Positions 37,385-47,289 of a stretch of DNA of 64,000 bases are shown one piece after another. The DNA is taken from the NCBI GenBank assembly GCA_004298045.1, contig SCRM01000021.1, positions 124,001-188,000 of the forward strand. The letters run 5' to 3'. The position numbers and the translations under genes are program-made. Each line of letters starts with the position of its first letter. Position 1 is the first letter of the stretch. The stretch is from Rhodanobacter sp. Lineage in GTDB: Bacteria; Pseudomonadota; Gammaproteobacteria; Xanthomonadales; Rhodanobacteraceae. The notes beneath the pieces are model-generated. The model was not told the origin of the DNA and made no database searches. It was given only the letters and a program-made list of their open reading frames with translations.

Positions 37385-39442
37385 TCAACGTACCGTGGCG
37401 CCCGCCTGCGCGCCCTGATCCGCATTCAGCAAAAACAGGTCGGTGCCGCCGGTGCCGGCGGACAGGATCATGCCTTCGGAGAGGCCGAAGCGCATCTTGC
37501 GCGGCGCGAGGTTGGCAATGAACACCACGTTGCGGCCGACGAGCTTTTCCGGCTCGGGGTAGGCGCTGCGGATGCCGGAGAAGATCTGGCGCTTGCCCAG
37601 CGCGCCGCCGTCCAGCTCGAAGCGCAACAGCTTGACCGAGCCTTCCACCGCCTCGCACGCCAGCACCCTGCCGATGCGCAGGTCGAGCCTGGCGAAGTCG
37701 TCGATGGAGACGACCCCGGGAGCTGCCGGCGCGGAGCTCGGCGCGGCGGTCGGGGCTGCGGCGGGCGTGGCGACCAGGGATTCTTTCGAGGCTTCGATCA
37801 TGGTCTCGATCTGCTTGGGGTCGAGGCGCGCCATCAGTGGCGTGAACTTGCCGATGGTGTGGCTGGCCAGCGGATTGCGCGCGCTGGCGAAATCGGTGAT
37901 CGGTGCGGCGAGGAAGCTTTCGGCAGCGGCAACCGTGGCCGGCAGCATCGGCTTCAAGAGCCCGGCGAGCAGGCGGAATGCGGCGAGCGCGAACGAGCAC
38001 ACCTGATGCAGTTCGGCGCATTGCGATGCGTCCTTGGCCAGCGTCCACGGGGCCTTCGCGGCGATATGGCCGTTGACCAGGTCGGCCATCAGTACGAAGC
38101 GGCGGGCGAGGTCGGCGAAGTGCCCGCCTTCGTACAGCGCCTCGATGCCGTCGTAGTGGCCCAGCAGGGTTTGCCACAGGGCGCTGCGTTCGGCGTCGAA
38201 TGCCGCCGCCAGTTTGCCGCCAAAAAACTTGTGCACGAAGCCTTGCGTGCGGCTGGCGATGTTTACCCATTTGCCGACGAGGTGCGAGTTGACGCGATCC
38301 TCGAACGCCTTGAGATCCAGATCGACATCGACCGGCGTGTCGTTCAGGAGGCTGGCGAAGTAGTAGCGCAGGTACTCCGGGTTGAGCCCGGCGTCGAGAT
38401 AGGTGCGCGCCTTGATGAAGGTGCCGCGCGATTTGGACATCTTCGCGCCGTTGACCGTGAGGTAGCCGTTGACGTGCAGCGCGGTCGGCGTGCGGAAATG
38501 CGCGCCGTGCAGCATCGCCGGCCAGAACAGGCCGTGGAAATTGATGATGTCCTTGCCGATGAAGTGATGCAATTCCGCCGTGCTGGCTTCACCGAGGTAA
38601 TCGTCGAACTCCTGCCCGGTCTTTTTGCACAACGCGGTGAAACTCGCGAGGTAGCCGACTGGCGCATCCAGCCACACGTAGAAGAACTTGCCCGGCGCAT
38701 CGGGGATGGGGAAGCCGAAATACGGCGCATCGCGCGAAATGTCCCAATCTTTCAGGCCGCCATCCAGCCACTCGTGCAACTTGGCGACGACGCTGGGGTT
38801 GGCGACTGGCTTGCCATCGGTGCGCTTGCCGGCAAACCAGTCGCGCAGCAGTGCTTCGAACTTGCCCAGTTCGAAAAAGTAGTGCTCCGAATCCTTCAGC
38901 ACCGGTGTCGCGCCGGACACCACCGAATACGGATTCAGGAGATCGGTGGGTGCATAGGTCGCACCACACACTTCGCAGTTGTCGCCGTACTGGTCCGGCG
39001 CGCCGCATTTCGGACAGGTACCCTTGATGTAGCGATCCGGCAGGAACATCTGCTTTTCCGGGTCGTACAACTGCTGGATCGTGCGCTTGGCGATGTAGCC
39101 GCCGTCGCGCAGGCGGGTGTAGATCAGGCTGGAAAGCTCGCGGTTCTCGTCCGAATGCGTGGTGTGGTAGTGGTCGAAGGCGACGCCAAAGGCGGCGAAA
39201 TCCGCCGCGTGTGCCTGGCGCACGCCGTCGATGAAGGCCTCCGGCGTGGTGCCGGCTTTTTCCGCCGCCAGCATGATTGGCGTGCCATGCGCGTCGTCGG
39301 CACACACATAGGCCACGTCGCTGCCCAGCATGCGTTGCGCACGCACCCAGATGTCGGCCTGGATGTAGCCCAGCAAGTGGCCCATGTGCAGCGGGCCGTT
39401 GGCGTAAGGCAGGGCGTTGGTGACGAGGAGGCGACGGCTCAT
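37385..39442 (-). CDS. metG: Methionyl-tRNA synthetase
   Basis: Charges tRNA-Met with methionine, 685 residues. The Rossmann core has [16 protein letters not shown] with the HIGH-like HMGH. A zinc knuckle is seen in [27 protein letters not shown] is at about residue 330, and the anticodon domain follows. The C-terminal tRNA-binding (EMAP-like) domain starts at about 580 ([16 protein letters not shown]), linked by an Ala/Pro-rich stretch. The ATG at 39442 matches the family start; an upstream extension does not. It is followed by rnfB and nth. Confidence 0.97.
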   Translation of the reverse strand: MSRRLLVTNALPYANGPLHMGHLLGYIQADIWVRAQRMLGSDVAYVCADDAHGTPIMLAAEKAGTTPEAFIDGVRQAHAADFAAFGVAFDHYHTTHSDENRELSSLIYTRLRDGGYIAKRTIQQLYDPEKQMFLPDRYIKGTCPKCGAPDQYGDNCEVCGATYAPTDLLNPYSVVSGATPVLKDSEHYFFELGKFEALLRDWFAGKRTDGKPVANPSVVAKLHEWLDGGLKDWDISRDAPYFGFPIPDAPGKFFYVWLDAPVGYLASFTALCKKTGQEFDDYLGEASTAELHHFIGKDIINFHGLFWPAMLHGAHFRTPTALHVNGYLTVNGAKMSKSRGTFIKARTYLDAGLNPEYLRYYFASLLNDTPVDVDLDLKAFEDRVNSHLVGKWVNIASRTQGFVHKFFGGKLAAAFDAERSALWQTLLGHYDGIEALYEGGHFADLARRFVLMADLVNGHIAAKAPWTLAKDASQCAELHQVCSFALAAFRLLAGLLKPMLPATVAAAESFLAAPITDFASARNPLASHTIGKFTPLMARLDPKQIETMIEASKESLVATPAAAPTAAPSSAPAAPGVVSIDDFARLDLRIGRVLACEAVEGSVKLLRFELDGGALGKRQIFSGIRSAYPEPEKLVGRNVVFIANLAPRKMRFGLSEGMILSAGTGGTDLFLLNADQGAQAGATVR

Positions 39443-39510
39443 GGTTTTTGCGCGTGGAAACGAGCCTTGCATTATGGCACGCATGCCGGCGCGGCCCTTG
39501 GTGTAGCCGC

Positions 39511-39549
39511 CCAAACGCAACGGGCGCACCGAGTGGTGCGCCCGTTGCG
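39511..39549 (-). terminator. Terminator of the DUF2147 gene
   Basis: A perfect 15-base-pair stem (39516-39530 with 39535-39549, loop GAGT) is followed on the minus strand by TTTGG. It lies between the DUF2147 stop and the metG start and should insulate them. Confidence 0.75.
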
Positions 39550-39569
39550 AGCCCGCGTTGCGAGCGGGG

Positions 39570-40031
39570 TTACTGACGCTCCCACACTTGGCTGCGGCCG
39601 AGCAGTGCGAAGCCGATGTAGCCGTGCACGTCGAGCTTTTGTCCGCCGTCCAGCATCGAGAGTTTCACCTTGTAGATCTTGCCGCTCTTGGGGTCGAGGA
39701 TCTTGCCGCCATCCCACACCGTGCCGTCCTGGCGGACGCCCCACATGATGACCATGCCCTCGATCGGCTTGTCCTTGCGGGCGCCACTGCAGGCGTGGCA
39801 CAACGCCACGTCGCCGTCGCGGGCAATGTCTTCCGGCGAGCGGTTCAGGAGCTTCACGATTTTTGCCTGATATTCGCCGTCGTGTTCACTGATCTCGACG
39901 ATGGACTTGGCCTGATGCGTGGTGTCGTCGATGGTCTTCCAAGTGCCCGCCGGAGTGTCGTTGGCGGCGAGCGCAGGGCCGGCGGCCAACAGCAGGCCGA
40001 AGACAAGGGCAAAGCAGTTGCTGGGCTTCAT
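39570..40031 (-). CDS. DUF2147 family exported protein
   Basis: A 153-residue exported protein of the DUF2147 family. A signal peptide (residues 1-23) ends at ALAAN. The mature part begins with the family's AGTWKTIDD and continues with VWDGGKILDPKSGKIYKVKLSM and the final LDVHGYIGFALLGRSQVWER. Two cysteines (ALCHACSG) probably form a disulphide or bind metal. The fold is lipocalin-like in related proteins; the function is unknown. A strong terminator follows it. It diverges from apbC. Confidence 0.86.
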   Translation of the reverse strand: MKPSNCFALVFGLLLAAGPALAANDTPAGTWKTIDDTTHQAKSIVEISEHDGEYQAKIVKLLNRSPEDIARDGDVALCHACSGARKDKPIEGMVIMWGVRQDGTVWDGGKILDPKSGKIYKVKLSMLDGGQKLDVHGYIGFALLGRSQVWERQ

Positions 40032-40188
40032 CGTAACGCTCCGTGCTGGGCAGTATGGTCGGAGCCTGCCGGTGCGCGCGCGGGGCGTCAAGCTGCGTCG
40101 CGCCATGCCCGCTGATCTGCATCACCCGGCGTGGCGGCAGGCGCTGGCATAATGTCGTGTCTCGTATTGCAGTGAAGCTCCAACCGAC

Positions 40189-41286
40189 ATGACGCAGGTA
40201 AACGAAGCCTTGGTGCGCCAACTCCTCGGCGAGGTGATCGACACCCACACCGGTGCCCCGCTCGGCAACGCGATCCGTGCCGTGGGCGTGGATGGCGCGA
40301 AGGTGTCAGTCGATCTCCTGATCGGTTATCCGGCCGCCAGCGCGATCACGGCGATCACGCAGCAGGCAAAGCAGGCGCTGGAGGCGAATGCCGGGATCGA
40401 ATCGGCGGCGGTGTCGGTCACCACCCGCATCCAGTCGCACAAGGTGCAGGGCACGCTGGGGCCGTTGCCGAACGTCAAGAACATCATCGCCGTGGCCTCC
40501 GGCAAGGGCGGCGTGGGCAAGTCCACGGTGGCCGCGAACCTCGCGCTGGCGCTGAAGGCGGAGGGCGCGAAGGTGGGCGTGATGGACGCCGACATCTACG
40601 GCCCCAGCCAGCCGCGCATGCTGGGCATCAACGCCAAGCCCGAATCGCCGGACGGCAAGAGCATCGTGCCGCTGGAAGCGCACGGCGTGCAGATCATGTC
40701 GATCGGGTTCCTGGTGGAAGAGGACACGCCAATGATCTGGCGCGGCCCGATGGTCACCCAGGCGATGATGCAGCTGATCACCGACTCGCGCTGGAACATG
40801 CTCGACTACATGATCATCGACCTGCCGCCCGGCACCGGCGACATCCAGCTCACGCTGGCGCAGAAGGTTCCGGTGTCGGGCGTGGTGATCGTCACCACCC
40901 CGCAGGACATCGCGCTGATCGACGTCAGCCGCGCGATCAAGATGTTCGAGAAGGTGGAGGTGGCGGTGCTTGGCATCGTCGAGAACATGGCTACCCACGT
41001 GTGCTCGAACTGCGGCCACGAGGAGCACATCTTTGGCGAAGGCGGCGGCGAGCGCATGGCCGAGCGCTACAAGGTGCCGCTGTTGGGCTCGCTGCCGCTC
41101 GATATCCGTATCCGCGAACAGACTGACGGCGGCAACCCGACGGTGGATGCCATTCCCGAATCCGATCTTTCCGCGCGCTATCGCGAGATCGCGCGCAACA
41201 CGGCGGGACGGTTGTCGCTCCTGCCGCGCAACAAGTCGTTGGGGCTGGGCAAGATCGTGGTGCGTGGCGTGCCCGGCGCGGCCTGA
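40189..41286 (+). CDS. apbC: Mrp/ApbC iron-sulphur cluster carrier ATPase
   Basis: Cytoplasmic P-loop ATPase that binds and transfers 4Fe-4S clusters, 365 residues. The N-terminal 95 residues form a MIP18-like domain (VRQLLGEVIDTHTG). The deviant Walker A ASGKGGVGKST starts at about residue 103. DADIYGPSQPRML is the switch region, and the cluster-binding C-X2-C is in HVCSNCGHEEH. metG lies upstream on the other strand, as in several proteobacteria where apbC and metG are adjacent. dcd follows after 82 bases on the same strand. Confidence 0.95.
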   Translation: MTQVNEALVRQLLGEVIDTHTGAPLGNAIRAVGVDGAKVSVDLLIGYPAASAITAITQQAKQALEANAGIESAAVSVTTRIQSHKVQGTLGPLPNVKNIIAVASGKGGVGKSTVAANLALALKAEGAKVGVMDADIYGPSQPRMLGINAKPESPDGKSIVPLEAHGVQIMSIGFLVEEDTPMIWRGPMVTQAMMQLITDSRWNMLDYMIIDLPPGTGDIQLTLAQKVPVSGVVIVTTPQDIALIDVSRAIKMFEKVEVAVLGIVENMATHVCSNCGHEEHIFGEGGGERMAERYKVPLLGSLPLDIRIREQTDGGNPTVDAIPESDLSARYREIARNTAGRLSLLPRNKSLGLGKIVVRGVPGAA

Positions 41287-41368
41287 GCTCGACGCGCCGG
41301 CCGCGAACCGGTAACTTTCCGCCTTTCGCCGCGGCGCACGACGCCGGACGCGTGACCACGGAGCGCAA

Positions 41369-41938
<570 letters not shown>

Positions 41939-42032
41939 ACGCCCGCCGAGCCTGCGCAGGGCGTCGCCGAGGTGGCACCGCACGAGCGCTACACTCTGCC
42001 GTCTGATCGACCGAACCCCGCTGGAGACCCGC

Positions 42033-42545
42033 ATGACCCGTCTGCCCACTCTGTTGGCCCGCATCGCCGCCGCACTCGTCGTGGGCAGTGCGTTGGTGCT
42101 TGGCGGTTGCCACAAGCAAGGCGTCAAAAGCCAGCAGCAGCTCGCCGCGCAGTGGGAAGGCAAGTTCGACGCCACCATCGAGTCGTACAAGGACGGCCAG
42201 TTCCTGATCGACGGCGCGGTGCTTTCTGCCGTGGATGCCGGCAGCCACTTCGCCTATTTGCGCGATATCCACAAGCTGCCGAAAACCGTGCTCTTGATGC
42301 CGAGCAGCGATTCGAAGATCCGCAAGGTGCACCTGCAATACCTCGCGCGCATGTCGATCGACTACGGCTTTGCCGCGTACTACGACAACGACGGACAGAT
42401 CACCCAGATCAATGCCGTGAACACCAAGGCCCGCGAGCTGAAGGATCACCATACGCCGATGAAGATCGAGGACAGCCAGCAGTGCAAATCCGCCGCCGGG
42501 TGCGATCGCATGGACCAGCAATCGTCGGGGCAGCGGGGGTACTGA
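42033..42545 (+). CDS. Small lipoprotein of unknown function
   Basis: A 170-residue predicted lipoprotein. The ATG at 42033 follows CTGGAG. The hydrophobic signal ends in the lipobox LGGC (Cys at about 26). The mature region has a beta-rich look (DATIESYKDGQFLIDGAVLS, SHFAYLRDIHKLPKTVLLMP) and ends in a Gln/Ser-rich tail with two cysteines (QCKSAAGC). I do not recognise a family. Its stop is followed directly by a dispersed repeat. It is possibly co-transcribed with dcd (94-base gap). Confidence 0.75.
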   Translation: MTRLPTLLARIAAALVVGSALVLGGCHKQGVKSQQQLAAQWEGKFDATIESYKDGQFLIDGAVLSAVDAGSHFAYLRDIHKLPKTVLLMPSSDSKIRKVHLQYLARMSIDYGFAAYYDNDGQITQINAVNTKARELKDHHTPMKIEDSQQCKSAAGCDRMDQQSSGQRGY

Positions 42546-42699
42546 ACCGGGACGGCCGGAATGGGGGATTTGGGACATGGGATCCGGTAAAGAGCCGCTC
42601 CCATCTGCGGGTTGGGTTGAAGCCTGAGCTGCACCAATCCTCGGGTGCCGCGTTGGTCGCCACGGTGGTTCCGTCGAATTCCGCATCCCCAACCCCGGC
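42546..42699. repeat. Stop-adjacent imperfect palindrome, copy 5
   Basis: It begins directly after the lipoprotein stop. The left arm, GCCGGAATGGGGGATTTGGG, starts about 9 bases in. The right arm (42676-42699) ends CATCCCCAACCCCGGC, close to the reverse complement. About 85 bases separate the arms. It lies between convergent genes (lipoprotein and HIT). Confidence 0.6.
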
Positions 42700-42755
42700 T
42701 TCGTCGACAGGCGTCCGACCTGCACTGGCCTGCGCCAGATCCGCAGCAGCTGGCT

Positions 42756-43172
42756 TCAGCCGGCCAACGCTTTTTGCAGCGCTTCGGTGCGCTGCTTGAG
42801 CAGGCTGGGCGCATAGGCCAGACGGCCGGCAACGCCCCACACCGGGCCCGGCCAGGCGGTATCGCCTTCCATGCGGGCCACGACGTGCACGTGCAGCTGT
42901 GACACTACATTGCCCAGTGCGCCAAGGTTGAGCTTGGTGCACGGACCAGTGCCGCGCAGCGCCGCAGCGCACTGGTCGACTTCACGCCACAGCTGGGCAC
43001 GGTCGGCTTCGGCAAGGTCGGCGATTTCCACCACATTCGCGCGGCGCGGCACGAGGATCAGCCAGCGGAAGCGTAAATCGTCCATCAACCGCACGCTGCA
43101 CAGGGGCAATTCGGCGACCGGGCGGGTGTCGTGTTCGAGTCGTGGGTCGAGGGCGAAGTCCGGCGTGCTCAT
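42756..43172 (-). CDS. HIT-domain nucleotide hydrolase/transferase
   Basis: A 138-residue histidine-triad protein. The catalytic triad is QLHVHVVAR (His-X-His-X-X, with the first His of the family pattern replaced by Gln-Leu-His spacing). LMDDLRFRWLILVPRR forms the first strand and the Asn-containing KLNLGALGN supports the nucleotide site. Such enzymes hydrolyse phosphoramidate or dinucleotide bonds of AMP derivatives. The start overlaps the end of the dienelactone hydrolase gene (ATGA), so the two are translationally coupled. Specific substrate unknown. Confidence 0.88.
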   Translation of the reverse strand: MSTPDFALDPRLEHDTRPVAELPLCSVRLMDDLRFRWLILVPRRANVVEIADLAEADRAQLWREVDQCAAALRGTGPCTKLNLGALGNVVSQLHVHVVARMEGDTAWPGPVWGVAGRLAYAPSLLKQRTEALQKALAG

Positions 43173-43846
43173 GCGTGAGCCACCTGCTGGTCGAAGAAGT
43201 CGAGCGTGCGTTGCCAGGCGAGTTTGGCGCTGGCTGCGTGGTAGTGCGGGTCGTCCTTGACGTCGCGGTTGAACGCGTGGCCGGCGCCGGGGTAGGTGTA
43301 CACCGGCATGTCCGGCAGCAGCTCGCGGTGCTGGGCGATGGCTTCTGGCGGGATGCTGCGATCCTTTTCGCCGAAGTGGAAAATGACCGGTGCCTTCGGG
43401 TTGACGCCGAGGTAGGGCACGTTGCGCGCGCCGTAGTAGCTCACCGCCGGCAAGCCCAGGCGGATGGCGGACAACAACGCTACCGTGCCGCCCCAGCAGA
43501 AACCGACCACGCCGATCTTGCCGGCCGAGCGGATCGCATCGGTGGCATTGGCCACGTATTCGAGCGCACGGTCCATGCCCAACTCGTCGGCGAGGCGTTT
43601 GCCGCGGGTGACGCCGCTTTTGTCATAGGCAAGTTCCAGACCGGCTTCGAGATGGTCGTAAAACGCCGGCGCCAGGGCGGTATAGCCCACCGCCGCAAGG
43701 CGATCAGCGACGCTGCGAATATGTGCGGTGACGCCAAAAATCTCCTGCACCACGATCACGCCGCCCTTTGGCTTGCCCTTCGGCTTGGCAAGGTAGCCGC
43801 CGATGCAGCGCGTGCGCTGAGTGGGGATATTGATGCTGTGTCCCAT
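43169..43846 (-). CDS. Dienelactone hydrolase family protein
   Basis: A 225-residue alpha/beta hydrolase of the dienelactone hydrolase family. The nucleophile is Cys in VGFCWGGTVA (about residue 116), with an Asp in FGEKDRSIP (about 164) and His in GAGHAFNRD (about 195), the family's Cys-Asp-His triad. GVIVVQEIFGVTAHIRSVADRLA near the N-terminus holds the oxyanion-hole segment. No aromatic-degradation genes are nearby, so the natural substrate is unclear. It is coupled to the downstream HIT gene. Confidence 0.93.
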   Translation of the reverse strand: MGHSINIPTQRTRCIGGYLAKPKGKPKGGVIVVQEIFGVTAHIRSVADRLAAVGYTALAPAFYDHLEAGLELAYDKSGVTRGKRLADELGMDRALEYVANATDAIRSAGKIGVVGFCWGGTVALLSAIRLGLPAVSYYGARNVPYLGVNPKAPVIFHFGEKDRSIPPEAIAQHRELLPDMPVYTYPGAGHAFNRDVKDDPHYHAASAKLAWQRTLDFFDQQVAHA

Positions 43847-44015
43847 GGGCCTGATTCCGGTGGCAACGATATTCCGATTCTAGCCTTGACCTGGCCATGA
43901 TCTTTTGCCGCAACGCAATCCCGCGAGGTGACGGTTGGGCGGTGATGGCGAGTGCATCGATGGCCTTCACTTGTCGGCGCGTAGACTGCCAACATCGTTT
44001 CGCCGGAGTCATCGC

Positions 44016-45098
44016 ATGTCATCGTCCGCCTCTCCCGTTTCGCGCGCCGACCGTGTCGTGGGCGCGCTGCTTGGTGCGTTCGTGGGCGACGCACTCGCGC
44101 TCGGGCCGCATTGGTATTACGACCTGGACGAGCTCAAGCATGTCTACGGCAACTGGATCAGCGATTACACGGCGCCCAAGCCGGGCCGTTATCACGCCGG
44201 TCTGCCGGCCGGAGCGTCATCGCAGGCCGGATTCATCCTGGCGCTGACGCTGCGGTCGCTGGTGGCGCAGGGCGGTTACGATGAGGCGGATTTCTGCCGG
44301 CGGATGGATGAGGAGTTGTTTCCGCTGGTCGATGGCTCGCCGATGGCGGGGCCTGGCGGCTACACCAGCCAGTCGATCCGCGAGGCCTGGCGCAAGCGGC
44401 GGGCGGGCTTGCCGTGGGGCAAGGTGGCCGGGCTGGCGGACAACACGGAGGCCGCCGAGCGGGTGCTTGCGATTGCCGTGCGCTATGCCGCCGAGCCGCA
44501 GCACCTTGCGCAATACGTGAGCAGCAACGTGGCGCTGACCCAGAGCGACCCCACGGTGGGCGCCATGACCCTGGCGTTTGCCGCGGTGCTCGGGCAACTG
44601 GTGAATGGCGCGCCGCTGGACGAGCAGCTTTCCAGTCGCCTGATGGCGCTGGTCAAGAGTGGCGAGTTGCCGTTCCACACGGTCACCAGCGGCCAGCTCG
44701 ATGTACCGCGTGGCGACGAGGCGGCGCTGGTCGCGGGGCAGTTTTCCTCGCCCGATGCGCTGCTCACGGTGTCGTCGATTGCGCGTGCGGCACGCGACCC
44801 GGCGGTGGTGATCGAGCCGGCGTCCAAGGCGGGTTTGGTCTATGGCTTGCCGTGTGCGGTGTATCACCAGTTCCCGGCGGCGTACTATCTCGCCGCGCGC
44901 TTCCAGGGCGATGTGGAGCAGGCGGTGCTGAGCGCGGTGAACGGCGGTGGACAGAACCAGGCGCGCGCGATTTTGGCCGGTGCGTTGAGCGGCGCCATCG
45001 GCGGTGTGCAGGCGATCCCGCAACGTTTCATCGACGGCCTCAAGCAGCATGCCGAGTATCTCGGCCTGGCCGAAGCGCTGGCAAAACAGATGGGCTGA
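44016..45098 (+). CDS. ADP-ribosylglycohydrolase family protein
   Basis: A 360-residue protein of the ADP-ribosylation/crystallin J1 (DraG-like) family. The N-terminal helix GALLGAFVGDALALGPHW carries metal-site Asp. A mid-protein SQSDPTVGAMTLAFA-like region and the C-terminal AVNGGGQNQARAILAGALSGA correspond to the family's second metal and substrate segments. The last motif usually reads GGDTDT; here Gly-Gly-Gly-Gln-Asn-Gln replaces the acidic ligands, so hydrolase activity is doubtful. It diverges from the dienelactone hydrolase gene. It may act on an ADP-ribosylated or crystallin-like ligand; the function is unproven. Confidence 0.82.
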   Translation: MSSSASPVSRADRVVGALLGAFVGDALALGPHWYYDLDELKHVYGNWISDYTAPKPGRYHAGLPAGASSQAGFILALTLRSLVAQGGYDEADFCRRMDEELFPLVDGSPMAGPGGYTSQSIREAWRKRRAGLPWGKVAGLADNTEAAERVLAIAVRYAAEPQHLAQYVSSNVALTQSDPTVGAMTLAFAAVLGQLVNGAPLDEQLSSRLMALVKSGELPFHTVTSGQLDVPRGDEAALVAGQFSSPDALLTVSSIARAARDPAVVIEPASKAGLVYGLPCAVYHQFPAAYYLAARFQGDVEQAVLSAVNGGGQNQARAILAGALSGAIGGVQAIPQRFIDGLKQHAEYLGLAEALAKQMG

Positions 45099-45167
45099 GG
45101 GTCGGTGCACGGGCCTTTCGCCTGCAGTGGACGGCGCCGACGTGCGGGTCGTCGCCAGTCGTGAGCC

Positions 45168-45671
45168 TCAGCCGTCGTAACGCACTTCGATGATGCAGAA
45201 GCACGTGCGACCGCCAGGCAGCTCGGCGTCGAACTCATCGTCGAGATGTTTTTTCAGCATCGCCCGAGCGAGCGGCGAGTCGATGCTGATCCAGCCGTTT
45301 TCGGCGTCGGTTTCATCCGGGCCGACGATGCGGTAGGTCACTTCCTCGCCGCTGGCGGCATTTTCCAGCGTCACGTGCGCGCCAAAAAACACCGCATCCT
45401 TGTCGCCCGGTACGCCTTCGGCCACCTGCAGCGACGGGATGCGTTTGCTGAGGTAGCGCACGCGGCGGTCGATGCCGCCGAGCTGCTTCTTGCGGTAGGT
45501 GTATTCGGCGTTTTCCGAGCGGTCACCCTCGGCTGCGGCCGCCGCGAGCGCCTTCACCACTTCCGGGCGCAACGTGTGCCACAGGTAGTCGACTTCGGCC
45601 TTGAGCTTCTCGAATCCCTCGCGCGTGATGATCGCAGTGGATTTCGGGGCAGGTGGACGCCAGCGGCTCAT
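45168..45671 (-). CDS. greB: Transcription elongation factor GreB
   Basis: A 167-residue secondary-channel factor that stimulates RNA polymerase to cleave backtracked transcripts. The N-terminal coiled coil ends in [22 protein letters not shown] with the acidic tip and basic patch. The C-terminal FKBP-like domain has [24 protein letters not shown]. The opening [20 protein letters not shown] and length indicate GreB rather than GreA. The ATG at 45671 lies 4 bases after the stop of the yjgR-like gene, so the two are co-transcribed. Confidence 0.94.
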   Translation of the reverse strand: MSRWRPPAPKSTAIITREGFEKLKAEVDYLWHTLRPEVVKALAAAAAEGDRSENAEYTYRKKQLGGIDRRVRYLSKRIPSLQVAEGVPGDKDAVFFGAHVTLENAASGEEVTYRIVGPDETDAENGWISIDSPLARAMLKKHLDDEFDAELPGGRTCFCIIEVRYDG

Positions 45672-45675
45672 TCGA

Positions 45676-47172
45676 TCACCGTTTGCCGCCGAAGATGCCG
45701 CCCAGGACGCCGCGCAGGATCTGCCGGCCGAGCTGGCCGCCGGCGGTGCGCACCATCTGCTTGCCCATGGTTTCGAGCATGCCCTGCCGGCGCTTGGTGC
45801 CGAACACCACGTCGTGCACGGTGCTGCCCCAGCCCGAGGTGCCGCTGTCGGCGGTGGGCTCGGCGACGGGCGTTGCGGGAGTAGCGGCCTTGGTGTCGGC
45901 GCGCTTGGCCAGCATTTCCGCTGCCGATTCGCGATTGACCGGCGTGTCATATTTGCCGCCGACGGGCGAGCGGCTGCGCACCGTAGCGCGCTCCGCATCA
46001 CTGATGGCACCGATTCGGCAGCATGGCGCCGTCACCAGGACCTGTTCGACCGGCGTCGGCACGCCGCCGGCGCCGAGCGTGGAAGCCAGCGCCTCGCCGA
46101 CGCCGAGCTTGCCGATGGCCTCGCGCACGTCGAGCTTGGGGTTGGCGGCGAAGGTTTCCGCCGCCGCCTTGACCGCTTTCTGATCGCGCGGGGTGAACGC
46201 GCGCAGCGCGTGCTGGATGCGGTTGCCGAGCTGGCCGAGGATTTCCCCCGGCACGTCGTCCGGATTCTGCGAGCAGAAATAGACGCCCACGCCCTTGGAG
46301 CGGATCAACCGCACCACCTGTTCCACGCGTTGCTTGAGCGCCGACGGGCAGTCGTCGAACAGCAGGTGCGCCTCGTCGAAGAAGAACACCAGCTTGGGCT
46401 GGTCGAGGTCGCCGACTTCCGGCAACTGCTCGAAGAGCTCCGACAGCAGCCACAGGAGGAAGGTGGAATACAGCTTGGGTTTCAGCACGAGCTGGTCGGC
46501 GGCGAGCACGCTGATGATGCCGTGGCCCGACATGTCCTGACGCATCAGGTCGGCCAGTTCCAGTGCCGGCTCGCCGAAGAAGCTCGCGCCGCCGCCTTGT
46601 TCCAGTTGCAGCAGGGCGCGCTGCACGGCAGCGAGGCTGGTCTTGCTGATGAGGCCGTAGCGGGTCGAGAGATCCTTGCTGTTGTCGGCGGCAAAGCCAA
46701 GCAGCGCGCGCAGGTCATCGAGATCGAGCAGCAGCCAGCCATTGTCGTCGGCCAGCTTGAAAACGATCTCCAGCACGCCTTGCTGGGTGTCGTTCAGATC
46801 CAGCACGCGGCCCAGCAGCGCCGGGCCCATCTCGCTCACAGTGGCGCGCACCGGGTGGCCGAGCTTGCCGTAGATGTCCCAGAACACGACCGGGTTGGGG
46901 GCGGGCTTCCAGCCATCCAGCTTGAGCGTGGCGAGCCGGGCCTTGAGTTTGTCGCCCGGCTCTGACGCCGGCAGCGCCAGGCCGGCGAGGTCGCCTTTGA
47001 CGTCGGCAAGGAAGCACGGCACGCCGAGGCGCGAGAACCCCTCGGCCAGCACCATCAGCGAGACGGATTTGCCGGTGCCGGTGGCGCCGGCAATCATGCC
47101 GTGCCGATTGCCGTAGTGCGGATCGAGGCTGACGCCGGTGTGGTCGTTGCGGCCGATCAGAATCCCGCTCAT
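45676..47172 (-). CDS. YjgR-like HerA/FtsK-superfamily ATPase (DUF853)
   Basis: A 498-residue P-loop ATPase of the HerA-type helicase superfamily. Walker A is [10 protein letters not shown] at about residue 30, Walker B is [15 protein letters not shown], and a downstream [20 protein letters not shown] gives the sensor region. The C-terminus ends in a glycine-rich tail ([19 protein letters not shown]) after a low-complexity Ala/Thr linker. The ATG at 47172 has a GGGGAGG ribosome site; the very long in-frame upstream extension is antisense to the transglycosylase gene and was discarded. The cellular role of YjgR is not established. greB follows directly. Confidence 0.9.
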   Translation of the reverse strand: MSGILIGRNDHTGVSLDPHYGNRHGMIAGATGTGKSVSLMVLAEGFSRLGVPCFLADVKGDLAGLALPASEPGDKLKARLATLKLDGWKPAPNPVVFWDIYGKLGHPVRATVSEMGPALLGRVLDLNDTQQGVLEIVFKLADDNGWLLLDLDDLRALLGFAADNSKDLSTRYGLISKTSLAAVQRALLQLEQGGGASFFGEPALELADLMRQDMSGHGIISVLAADQLVLKPKLYSTFLLWLLSELFEQLPEVGDLDQPKLVFFFDEAHLLFDDCPSALKQRVEQVVRLIRSKGVGVYFCSQNPDDVPGEILGQLGNRIQHALRAFTPRDQKAVKAAAETFAANPKLDVREAIGKLGVGEALASTLGAGGVPTPVEQVLVTAPCCRIGAISDAERATVRSRSPVGGKYDTPVNRESAAEMLAKRADTKAATPATPVAEPTADSGTSGWGSTVHDVVFGTKRRQGMLETMGKQMVRTAGGQLGRQILRGVLGGIFGGKR

Positions 47173-47289
47173 GTGCGTCCTCCCCGAATGAGTGGCCGTG
47201 ATTGTAGCCAGTGCGGGTGTTGGCCTTGTCCATTGAGTAGCCGCCAACTGCTCGCTATCGTGCATGTCTTTCGGCTGGTAGTCGTAGTC

